A stretch of DNA of 64,000 bases from Dermanyssus gallinae (lineage: Eukaryota > Arthropoda > Arachnida > Mesostigmata > Dermanyssidae), in contig QVRM01002472.1 in NCBI GenBank assembly GCA_003439945.1, positions 1 to 64,000 of the forward strand. The letters run 5' to 3'. Positions 22,296 to 32,816 of the stretch are shown here, piece after piece. The notes below the pieces were generated by a model. That model was not told the origin of the DNA. It saw nothing but the letters and a program-made list of their open reading frames with translations, and searched no databases. Positions within the stretch are counted from its first letter, which is position 1. Each line of letters opens with the position of its first letter. Made by a program: the position numbers and the translations under genes.

Positions 22296-22612
22296 GCTGG
22301 TGCGCGAGTTACGCGCGCTGCGGGGACCTTCACGCGCCCACTTGAAACTTGGTCAGACGGTGTAAACTCCCAATAGTAACTTTCCCAAGGTCACTTTTGT
22401 TAGCGCGGGAGGCAAGGCATACGATATCGATTGAGTGGCAAAGAATACATATTGTCATTTTGTCGTGGCCCATTCGAGGTCTGTTAAGGCTACTAGGAGT
22501 ATACGTGTGCTGCACATGGAACTCGGGCCGGACGGTTAACGCCCCGGGATTTAGTAACCCGGTGGTACCGTCTGGAGCGCCTGCTGCCTTGGCTTAATGA
22601 TATGATATGATA
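22296..22612. other. No feature recognised
   Basis: A GC-rich stretch with an 82-codon open frame and no recognisable motif, between two LTR pieces. Confidence 0.4.
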
Positions 22613-23155
22613 TTGTAACGTTGTTGTGTTACGCTGGTCCGCTCGGGGGATGTAGACTCAGCCGGACAGGTACTGCAGCACGAGGAACTCAGGAACGAAG
22701 AATGACAAAGCGTAGCATATGGCCTAGTGCATGACCGAGCAACGAGTGCGTTTTTAGCCAGGCTGCTCGGTCTATTTATTGACTCACAAGATACCGCGGC
22801 GTGCTGACACCCAAAAGAGTCTCAGAACCCGCTCTCAAATCGGTCGAAATTTACAGTGGTTTGTGTTTGTTTCGTATACGAATACAGATTAATTTAGGTC
22901 TGACTTAGATTGCCGATCATAGGTCGACCCTCTCCAGGTGTCGACCGATGATCGTTTTGGACGGCGGATGTCGTTGGTGTTTCGGCGCGAAAGGCTGTGG
23001 TTGGTTGAGATATGTGTCGGTCGGTGAACGTTGGACGCTGTGGCCGCTGGTCGTGGTCCGTTGAAGTAGATTTGAATTGCGCCGTTATGCACATACGGTG
23101 TTGTGGGTGGCTGGTCTATCGTCGTACTGGCCAGAGGAAGTGAAACTTCGTCACA
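22613..23155 (-). mobile_element. Solo LTR candidate
   Basis: On the minus strand it starts TGTGACGAAG and ends ACGTTACA, so it has TG..CA termini, with an AATAAA (GTCAATAAATAG) in between. Its length of about 543 bp is normal for a gypsy-type LTR. The first 300 bp match 22004-22295 and the last part resembles 24745-24945. No internal pol sequence adjoins it, hence solo. Confidence 0.65.
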
Positions 23156-23179
23156 ATATGACGTTTATTCATTCTTAAT

Positions 23180-24395
23180 TGTAGTTTCTCATTTGTGTTA
23201 CAACTTCATATAGCCACAGGCTAGTGCGAAGCATATGTACAAGTTACAGTAAGATTTTATACATTATCACCGTAGTATCTCGTGTTATTGCAATTATTTA
23301 TCTATAGATTGTGTACATGATTACATAAATATGGTTTAATCAGACGCAAGTAAGGCAAGATAGTGCGTTCTAGCAGTGTTTTTGAATTGACTAAGCGATA
23401 TTAGTGTCCTAATGTCACTAGGCAACTTGTTCCACAAGGTAACACCTGAATTACATAGTGCAAACCTTGATTGCGTACTTGTGGCCGGGGAGACAATAAG
23501 CAAGTGAGATGCCGAGCCTCGGGTGTTTTGGGTCCTTGCAGATTCGATAAGGCCAACCAGGTTGGGATGAAGGCCAAGAAGAATACGCTTTATTTCGACA
23601 ACTATGGTAAATTTAATAAGATGTGGTAACGGGAGCACCGAGAGTTCCTTATATTGTTCTATCGTTATTGAGACGCGATGTGGGAGGCCTAAGACAAGAC
23701 GAAGTGCTCTTTTCTGAAGCAAATGAAGCGGAGTTATATTAGATGCATAAGAAAGACCGTACACCTCCAGACCGTATGTTAGGTGGCTCTGTACATACGC
23801 GTGGTACATTGCCTTAAGGCATTGGCGGGGAAGGATTTTGCGTGTGCGGTATATGGCGGCTACGCCACTGACAATTTTTTTCCTGACATGTTTCGCATGC
23901 GCCTGGAACGTCAGATGTTCGTCAAGAACAATGCCCAGGAACTTCGCTTCAACTAGTATATTAAGCCTGCGGTTGCATGCAAAAGCTTCAGGATTGATTG
24001 TCGATTGGCCTCTTGGAGTTTTAAATTGAACAATTCCTGTTTTTGACCAATTAATATAGAGGCCGTTATTTCTGAACCATAGAGATAGCCTTTCAATATC
24101 CTCACGAATCATTGTTTCAACTTGTTGGGGAGAGTCGCCCACGAATAGAGCCGTTGTGTCGTCAGCAAACAAGGTTAGTTTTGCGTGGTTAGGAATACTA
24201 AAAATATCGTTAACAAAAATATTAAATAATAGCGGACCACTGATACTCCCTTGAGCCACTCCAATCGATATATTTTCTATATGAGAAGAAGATTGTCCAA
24301 TTTGGACAACTTGGCGTCTTTCACAGATGAATGAGCGCATCCACTTTATAAAATTTTCACTGGCCCTATAAGTAGAGAGTTTTTTTAAAAGATAA
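23180..24395 (-). mobile_element. 5'-truncated LINE, RT C-terminal half (same family as 12825-15560)
   Basis: A minus-strand open frame of 392 codons (23336-24514) holds VAQGSISGPLLFNIFVN, motif C TLFADDTTALFVG, GLYINWSKTGIVQF and the full C-terminal part (AYVQSHLTYGLEVYGLSY, LHPNLVGL, SGVTLWNKLPSDIRTL). Peptides match the 13467-15374 frame closely. The first 38 codons of the open frame come from an unrelated flanking repeat, so the real element begins near 24395. About 150 bp of 3' UTR follow to 23180. Without motif A it cannot be active. Confidence 0.85.
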
Positions 24396-24744
24396 TAGGC
24401 ACAATGAGGGCGAGTTAGCCACATGAAAGCAGATCTCCCAATGAGAGGACCATCTGGCTCCGCTGCTGCCCTTTGCAGGGGTGGGGAACCCCTGCTCTGG
24501 AGTGGTCGAGCCACCCTTCGGGGGGGGGGGAGTATATTCCGGGGTTGTAACGCGGAATCGCGAGATGATCGCGTCTAATTGTCGGGTAGGAGTAGTGTGG
24601 TATCTCCATTTCGAACCTCGATAGGGGGGGGGGGGGGAGCCGCTGGCCTGTCTATTCGGGCTGGCGGGCACTCCCGCAAGTGGTCCGCGCGTAACTACGC
24701 GGGCGGCGGGAGTGTAAGCATCTCTCTCTTTTGTTGGAGTCTGA

Positions 24745-24945
24745 CACCCTTTGGGGTGCCAGTACGCCGCGGTGCTTCGCGAACCAATAAATAGATCGAC
24801 GGAGAATGACTCAAGAACACAGTTCTCTTCTCGGCCGTGCTACGCACCAGACTTACGTCCGTGTATTTTTCTTCATTCGAACACTAACCTTCACTACAAT
24901 GTAGTTGCCGTCGTACTGAGGTTTACATCCCCGGTTAGCTCACCA
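24745..24945 (+). mobile_element. LTR fragment, 3' part
   Basis: The block CAGTACGCCGCGGTGCTTCG, then CCAATAAATAGATCGAC and TTTACATCCCCGG matches, with changes, the 3' half of the minus-strand LTR at 22613-23155. It may be the remainder of the LTR whose 5' part is at 22004-22295. Confidence 0.5.
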
Positions 24946-25914
24946 TAGTTGATCTGCTTTCATGTTAGCGGCTGTTCCACGTATGTCTATGTATAAAAAC
25001 AACCTTCTTAAAATGTCTATATCAATATATAATCCTATATGTCCTATAAGTTATCTCAAGGCGTTCCATAGGTCTGCACTGGATTGTACATCAACGCGAT
25101 GCAACCTTTGCATGCATAATTTAATCCTGCCTTTGTGCTGATTTTTTAAGGGACGTAGATACATTTCGATCGCATAAATTCCGCTTTTTACCGTACGGAC
25201 AATTCAGTTACGCCTTACTTTTCCGGTTGACAGCTAACAGCTAGTTGTTCAGTTTTTATTAATCCTCTTCATAAGTGCTTTTATTTTAGCTGAGGCATTG
25301 TGACGTTTGTGCTTTTTGTGCTTTTTAAAGGCGCTCGTCGTCATGCAGGCCGTTGTTAAGCTGTAAATAGCAGAATTTGGCGCACAATTAACCCCGGAGA
25401 GCGCCATTTTGTCTCGGATTGAACATTAAATAAAAAAAAAAGAAAACGGAATGATTTTTGAAACAAAGAGTCAACTTGTTCGAAACATTCTGCCTCTCTA
25501 CAGCAGAGAGTCGACAAAAAGGTCGACTGGTGCTTAGTTTTTCATCCAGGTTAAAATCGGCACTACAAAATTTTACAAACCATTGTCTGCTGTTGATTGA
25601 TCGACAAGCGACTAAAAGTGTGTACGTATGCTCTCAAACGAGGTTTTTATGACCTATTTTCCCGGTTAGAGAGGTGTTCTATAAAAATCGGTTTTATGAC
25701 ACGAACTCGTGACAATTGTGCAAATATATTAGTTAAGCCTGTGGTAGAGAGCTCGCTAAGGCAGAGCTTCTTTTAGTAGCTGGTCAAGTGGAGACATGGA
25801 CGTTCCGGAAAAACTGCTAAAATTAGCCTCCTATGGTATTGTAGTTCTTTTGGCAATATTTGAAACACGGCTATTTTCCTACATGTTTGACATTATACAA
25901 GAATAAATTGGATA

Positions 25915-26290
25915 TGTGTATTGCCTCCAGCTACTGCCCTATCTCAGTTGTTCATTATATTTCAAAGGTCATTGAAAAGTTGGTGCTACAGAGCTTAACT
26001 CGACCACAAATTGTTTAACCAGATGCTGACGCTGCACGTTCTCTACAGTTCCTATCTTGAGGATAGATCTCAGTCTGTGTCCCTTTAAGTTTCTGGCATT
26101 ACTGAACTTCATACTTCTAATAATTAAACGCGATAACCTGGGAAAGGCAATAGCTTTTGCTGATGATACGACAATCTTATTTCGACCCGACCCGAGTGGT
26201 ACTGACTCTTCAATTGAAATTATTAAGAAAAGTTGTTAAGATTTTTAGTGAATACGCGTTGGTTATGAATACGTCTAAGACCAATATCTT
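25915..26290 (+). mobile_element. LINE RT relic
   Basis: YCPISVVHYISKVIEKLV at about 25930 corresponds to the NYRPIS..ISKV.EK motif. After a gap, AIAFADDTTILF at about 26150 corresponds to RT motif C. Stops lie between them and most of the RT core is deleted. Confidence 0.65.
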
Positions 26291-26599
26291 GGTGTTTCCG
26301 TCCACTAGGATGCTGTTTTAACGGCCCGATCCTGGCATTTTCATATAGACCAATTGATGCTAATGTGCTATGCCGTTATCGCAACTTCACGGCAGTTAAG
26401 GCAGAAATGAGTTCCAATAGAGAAACTTTTGTTGTCTACAAGGACCTGTTTTTATCCATTCTATGTTACTTAAAAATATATATTCTTAGAGTGGCCATAC
26501 TTGCCTACAAAACCTCTAGTTGCTTACTACTGGTGGGTGTAGTATTACTTTGGTGCCTATACAAGGAAGGCGGTTATGAAGAGTGACAGTTTTTGTAAT

Positions 26600-27166
26600 G
26601 CCGCAGACCGGAAAAATACATCAGGTCCCATTTCTTATTGTGATGGCTGCCGCAAACTGGAGGGCGAGTGATTTATTTGTTGAAGGAGGTCATAGTGCCA
26701 GTAAGTATGCATAACTTCACTTTTGATACATCAAACAAACTAGTTACTCGACATAGTTACTCGACAATTACGTAACGCAGCTTCATCACTTTGGTACGAC
26801 ATTGATGAACATCAAATTTGCTATTGCCTGAGAAGAGTCGTCTTTTTGGCGTAATAGCAGTATTTTATGATTCTGAACGTGAAAGCTTCAACGTAAAACA
26901 AAACAACGTATTGACTTTTTATGACTTTCCTTAAATAATATGCCGTTCGAATCGGAACACACGAGTTGGGCCAAATTTAATATATCTATGGTAGTCTACG
27001 CGTGCTCCTTTATAAAGAACCAACTGCAGCACAACTGTGAGGTTTATATGGACGGAATATTTACGAAGTACATTTCACGTGTCGGTAAAGCCATGTTACT
27101 TAATTTGACAACAACGGAATGATCAGTCATTGCAGCTGATTATAGCAGAACAGTGTTTGCGGTGTT

Positions 27167-27199
<33 letters not shown>

Positions 27200-28860
27200 G
27201 GGTTTAGCTTGTGATTATTTCCCTTTCCGTGATTCCAAGTACTTAGGATGTGCTACATACATATAATGTGCCGGGTGCCCGCACCGACAAGATCGCGCGG
27301 TAATGTTCCTCGTCTGTTTTATGCGCCGCTTTTCAACAAACACATCGAGTATTTGTTAAATGGTTCACACAGCGGTCATCCAGTTATGTGATATGCGTTA
27401 GACTCTTTAGGCTGTTAGGCGAAACATCGGCATATACGCACATGGCAACCGCACAGACGTGATTTACTGAATTGTGGTGAAAGGTGAGAAATGTTCCCCG
27501 TTTGATAGCTCCTCGACTTAGTTAGCTCGCCATTCGTGTGCGATCTGACGTCGAAGCATAGTTTCACTCAGATAAGAGCGATTCAAACTATTTTTCTCTG
27601 CTGTACATTTCCTCGTATATTTGGCTAGACTTAAATATAGTGGTTGCTGCTTAGTTATCTTTTAAAAGTCGCTTATTCATTACAAAGAAAAAAACGAGTC
27701 AGTGTGTACGACTAGCAATTGTCATGGACATAGAGCGTGTTGCATTGTGAAAATCTACTAACTATGTATACACGCTTATTGTCGCGTATCGTCAGGAGTT
27801 GCAGTAACAAAAGACACAGAATATATGTGGCATTTGCTGTCGTAGTCGTCCCACAAATTGAGATACTGTTGTCTGCAAGTGCCTTTGCCACCTTGAATCT
27901 ATGATCGTTCAGTTTGAAAGTCACAGCTATTAACTGTGCTGCGGTAAAATTTCAATTAAGCTACTAAAAGAGTATTGCGTCGATCATAATAGAAGAAGCA
28001 GAATGAAAATGTATTCCAAAAATATATTATCGCAACCGTGTCGTGAAGTTTGTAGGCACATATAATAAAACACTGTTGGTGCAGTTTTTGAATTTGTTTA
28101 AAGAAAAATTACCTTTTGTCGTTGCTAGAAGCCTGGAAAGTAATTTCTAATCATTCTCGTCGATCATAATCGTCGTTTCTTTTTATCTTGCCCTCGATCC
28201 CCTCAACCTTTTCCAAGGATCAATTTTTTTTAAATATAAAAAAATACACAATTGTGGAAAACTTGTTTCAATTGTCGAGCTGGTGCCGACCAACCCGCCT
28301 GCGCCGGAGCAGGACGGTCTTTGATAGCGTCTCGGTAGCATTGCCGGAGACAGTGCAAACGGCATCCGCCTGAATAGTCTCAAAATAACGGATATGAGTT
28401 GCAGAAATCTACGCTAGATATAAATCCAAAGAGAGTTTTATAAAAAGTTAGATTTTTGTTTGCATTGCAAACTCTGAAGTATGTAAGCTGCACTTTGGAC
28501 GTTCAAAGTAAAGGTGTTGAAACAAATCGACGTTCACGTACTAAATTTAAAATATAATCATGTGGTTCATCGGCAAAAAGCGAATTGTAGAAACTCCAAT
28601 ATCAATTGTATTCTCTGTCAGGTGTATTCTGGGATTCTTCACATAAAGAATAATTTCTGAATTTTCGGAATTCGAAAGTCTGCAAAGGTAAAATAAATGT
28701 TTCCTTGAATTGTAGTAATCTACAGTAGAAACATACGCGGTTCTTAGGTGCATCCGTGGGGAACCCCAAGACGAGCATGGTGTTTCGAGGAGAAAACTAA
28801 GCTCAGCCGGACAGAGATACATCTAATAGTAAGGTATGAAAAGAACGAATATCAAGTTAG
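26600..28860. other. No gene recognised; contains (TTG)n
   Basis: Only short frames without family signatures are seen. A (TTG)n microsatellite of about eleven units is at 27168-27201. Confidence 0.5.
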
Positions 28861-28869
28861 GAGAGCAAT

Positions 28870-29100
28870 GGGTTTGAAGCATAGAAGAACGCCCATAAGT
28901 TGAGCTAAAATCCGTCTGTCATTTTTCCTGAGTGTGTCCATTAAGAGCGGTAACACAATGTCGTTCGTTTTGAGTCCACATCTTCTGTGGAGTTTCTTTT
29001 AACATCTTCTTTGTACACCTTTGATCATACCGATGTATTTGCACAAATATGGAGGCCATACGGGCGAACAGTATAACATTTTTGATAACACGATCGATTT
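28870..29100 (-). mobile_element. LINE RT C-terminal relic
   Basis: On the minus strand, MLYCSPVWPPYLCKYI is followed by a GVQRRC..KKLHRRCGL stretch. This is the post-catalytic region seen also at 51166 ([16 protein letters not shown]). Frame breaks are present. The adjoining 28547-28822 may be its continuation but is not recognisable. Confidence 0.6.
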
Positions 29101-29299
29101 ATACAAACGAAGATACACCGTATGCTCCTTAACAATAAAACAGCAGAACAACATACTCACAAGTACTGAGGTGTGTATGCTGTAAGGATGCTGCTTTGAC
29201 TAGTAGGTACAGAAAACGTCCAGACGATTGATACAAACATCTACTTGGTACCGTATTCGAGAACAACCTGTAAACGACAATAAATATAGCTGACACAGA

Positions 29300-30900
29300 G
29301 TGCAGTGCAACACCACATAATAGTGCAGTGACACACTATGTGGTAACCGCAAGCGAGCGTGTTTTCTGTCCTAGCCTAAGTTCAATAGACTAAGTCAACA
29401 AGTCAGTGTGTACAGTTCAAGTACATATTAGTGGCGACGAAGATGGGATGGTCGTAACTAGTACAAACGTACGTCTAATTTCAACTACATATTAGTAGTG
29501 CTTTAAGCATATCTTGAGTACGCTTTTGCACTCCAATTACCAATTCCTACGGCAACTTGCGTTAAACAATATAATTAATTAAAACGTACAAATTATATAA
29601 TAAAATATACAAATTAAACAATACAATTAGACAAGCGGCCACTGCCATGTTAGATGGTTCTTTCTCTTTCGTCTCTCTTTGAGTCCATCCACCTGCCTCA
29701 CGGCGTCCGGGGGCGGCACTCCACGCTGCGTGGTAGACCAGCGACCCAGGGGATGAGTCAAAGCCGAGCATATATACATATGCTTCCTAATAGATCAGTG
29801 CGAATAGAGCAAGCTGCATGTTAGAGATATTCAGTGCGGCCTTACTCTAATCGCTATGTGTTTGATATATATATATATTATATATGTCAGGAAGGAGTGG
29901 AGTGGAGGGCTCTCTCCTGATTGTAAATGCAAGTTTTTTTTTATGAGGGCATCTTGCTGGTAGACGGTGAGCATGGTGTATTGGAGATCAAGCAAAATGT
30001 GGGAATTCCGCAAGAAGACCCGTTAAGCTGCATCTCGTTTACCCTTCTCTTTGCTGGCCTTGTAGGTTACGTCCGACAGCAGTACCAAATAGAATAAAAT
30101 CAGTGAAATGTGCAGCACTGGAGCATAAATCGTTGCACTACTTCTTTCGCCGGAAGCGTGAAGAAGATAAAGCATTGTAAAGAAATCTCACTCGTCTTGC
30201 CGGGCACATTTCGGCCCCGTACTCGTGGCTTGTCCATCCGCACGCCTGACATCCATCCGCTCCGTGTTCTCGACATGCCGCCAGCCTTGGTTCGCTTGTT
30301 TTCGCTGGTCTTCCCGCACCTCGTTCATCTGCTCGAGTCCTCCGGCGATCTACCTGACCTTCGTTGTGCACATCTCCACGTGTGAGGAGGGGCCTTCTCG
30401 ACCGGCAAAGCCGCCTTGAGGAAAAGGAGGAGCCTTTCCCGCGCCTGTGGCATTGTTGCTCCCACAATGAGCTGGCTGCTCAACACCAGGCCCCGAGCGT
30501 CGAACTCGCACCCTACCACCAGTCATTGCAGTGCCGCTATGTACTCACCGTTGTCGTTACCGGACGAATTCGTCGCGGCAACGGCTGCTCCCTTGTGTTT
30601 CTTGAACATCTCCGGTAACTTCGTCATCCCTTCGTAGTCGCCTCGCCGTGTTTCTCCGGCTCCGTGCTTCCGGCCCATCGAAGGCAGAACCGAAGGTGGG
30701 GGTGGGCGTTGTTGTACTGCTGCTGTTTATTCTTCCTGATCCTGTCGCCATTCTCTCGCTCAAGCAGCACACGTCTTCTGCTTGCTTCGCACCAAAGACT
30801 ATTGACTCTTTTTTAAGTACGCGTCACACGCGTGTTTCTTTCTGTTTTACGCAGTACCGTGTTGCAATGATGGCTCGACGGGCCGGGACCGCCGCCGAGG
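29300..30900. other. No gene recognised
   Basis: 30110-30800 is GC-rich with overlapping open frames on both strands but no conserved motif. It may be the gag part of the Pao-like relic that follows. Confidence 0.4.
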
Positions 30901-30903
30901 TTC

Positions 30904-31150
30904 GTGGCAAACGATCGGCAAGTGGCCACATGGCTTTTAAAGGTTGAACGACAAGCTTACTGTAGCACATGTAGGATGTGCCAATCCGTTGTTGCCAAAG
31001 GAGCATGTAAATGTCACTGTGATAATGATAATGGTGAATGTGTCGTGGCTAGATATTTGTTAGATAGCGGCTCACAGCAAACTTTCTTTGCTCGCCATCT
31101 CCCTCTCTCGCTAATTCCCTGCAGGCGAAGACCATCGGCAGCGAATTCAC
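30904..31150 (+). mobile_element. BEL/Pao-like LTR retrotransposon protease relic
   Basis: The frame 30904-31191 reads CRMCQSVVAKGACKC, a cysteine cluster, then ARYLLDSGSQQTFFARHL. DSGSQ followed by F-x-A/T-x-x-L is the active-site block of the Pao retropepsin family. No RT or integrase is visible nearby, so this is an isolated remnant. Confidence 0.5.
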
Positions 31151-31387
31151 CTAACTGCACGTCTTCAGCAGACCTCGGCAGGCCTCAGTAGGTTACCAAT
31201 CATGCCGCTGCGCTTAGTGCCACGTAAGGGCGAGCCAGTGGCGCTTACCGCAAAGCGGTAGTGGAACGGATCGCAGCGGCCCACTTACCCGGCCCGTCGC
31301 CGAGGCTCCGGGCTAGGTGCGGGCACGAGCTTGTGGAAAAATTCGGCCGTCTGGTGACCGTTGATTTGCATCACCTAGATGCAAACA

Positions 31388-31572
31388 GTCGAACCCGGTG
31401 GCGTGGTGGGTGCATTCGTATGCGGCTCGCGACCGGAGGAGACACATAGGTGCGCGGGTTCGAGCCCTTCCGTTGCACATTTCTATTTATGGGGGTCCGT
31501 CTATCTATGAAGCAGAGCGAAAAGCAGTCCCATGGACGCTGTTAAATCTTGGCTGAGAGTCAGCCCAAAAGG
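31388..31572 (+). mobile_element. tRNA-derived SINE (family 1), full-length
   Basis: A-box-like CCGGTGGCGTGGTGG, B box GCGGGTTCGAGCCC, a GTTGCACATTT bridge, and the tail GGGGGTCCGTCTAT ... GTTAAATCTTGGCTGAGAGT. About 185 bp. It is 5' of aminopeptidase copy B. Confidence 0.85.
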
Positions 31573-31835
31573 TATTTATATTTTAGACACGCAAACAACT
31601 CGTTCAGCATCACGGACAGCGTTTCGATACCCGTACCGTCGACCTCGAAACTCGTTTTTGGCGCGTCTTTGCTTCGAAGGAAGCGACAGGGAAGTTACGA
31701 GCTGAAGCAGCAGTCGATATATTTTCTGCAGCTCTTCTAGCAATGCGGCAGCAATAGAGTTTGACAAGTTTTTTTTTCGTCACCGTCATAATCATCAACC
31801 TCATGTTAATGTTCATTTATCGCGTATGTTTAATG

Positions 31836-31997
31836 GTCGTCGAAGTCTGGTGGCGTGGTGGGTGCAATCGCGTGCGTCTTGCGACCAAAGTAGACGCATA
31901 CGTTGGTATACGGGTTCGATCCCCACCGTTGCACATTTGTATTTATGACCCGTCTGTCTTACGAAGCAATACGAAAGCAAACCCGTGGACCCGAAAA
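31836..31997 (+). mobile_element. tRNA-derived SINE (family 1)
   Basis: A-box-like GTCTGGTGGCGTGGTGGG, B box ACGGGTTCGATCCCC, then CGTTGCACATTTGTATTTA. The tail is shortened and ends near the conserved upstream block of copy B. Confidence 0.8.
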
Positions 31998-32019
31998 AAT
32001 GTTTACGATGTCTACAGCT

Positions 32020-32369
32020 CGCTTGTAGTGATGAGCGCCATTCTATTCGTAGCAGACGGCTGAGCGGTCTGCTCAAGACGTTTCGCTCTTCGCTCTGTTT
32101 TTCCAGTTCGCCCTCTCTCATCGCTGTCCTCTCCCCTCCGCGAGCTACAGTTAGTTCCGTACTGTTTGTTTAACGGGCGCGTTCTGCAGCAACACCGTAA
32201 TAGCGGCATTTGGTTTGTGGATTTGTCTCTCTCTCAACGAACGTAAGTCACGACGTTCCTCGGCGCCGAACGTGGAGGGAAGCGACTGACCTGTCATTCT
32301 AAACCTGTGCTATACTAGAAGCTCGTGGTAGTAAACTACTGGCCTACCTACACTCAGTATTACTGAAAG
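32020..32369 (+). promoter_or_regulatory. Promoter block and non-coding first exon end of copy B
   Basis: This matches 57090-57432 upstream of copy C (CGCCATTCTATTCGTAG, GCGGTCTGCTCAAGAC, GTAAACTACTGGCC). It ends at a shared GT donor (GAAAG/GTAAGT). A matching acceptor (GTCACGTTGCAG) sits at 32767, 49 nt before the start codon. The 5' UTR is therefore split. A TCAGT at 32354-32358, identical in copy C, fits an arthropod initiator, which would make the first exon very short. The true start could also lie further up. Confidence 0.6.
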
Positions 32370-32816
32370 GTAAGTTAGAGACGGTGATCTTATCAGCCTT
32401 GGTAAGCGACAAAATCGAGAACGATCGCAAAAAACATACTTTGGAACACACTTTCTCGTCTTAGACAAGTTGGTAATACCTATATATATATATATATATA
32501 TAACATTATTCTTTTGTGAGAACGCAAGCATTGTAAGATGCAGTTCCGATAATAAACCACGTTGTCACTCAAGCAATCAATCAAATATATAGCACACGTT
32601 GACATTGGCATTCAAAGGCGTACTCTGGATATCTTTACCCAGACCACTGCAAACAAGTCGATTGTATCGAACAAGTGTCCTGACTGTCATAAACTGACTG
32701 TTTTCCTCCACCACCCCCCCCCCCCGCCAATAACGCGGTAGCACAACGTAGACCCGTCACGTTGCAGAGCTGCTCGTTATTCGTCTGTGGAGCTTGAGAA
32801 CTTTCGTGGAAACAGA

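Noticed and set aside
24520..24645. Runs of 10-14 G (also near 712, 15971 and a C run at 32716), considered as G-quadruplex elements
   Set aside because: Single homopolymer runs without spaced G tracts. They are more likely slippage or sequencing-length noise within repeats.
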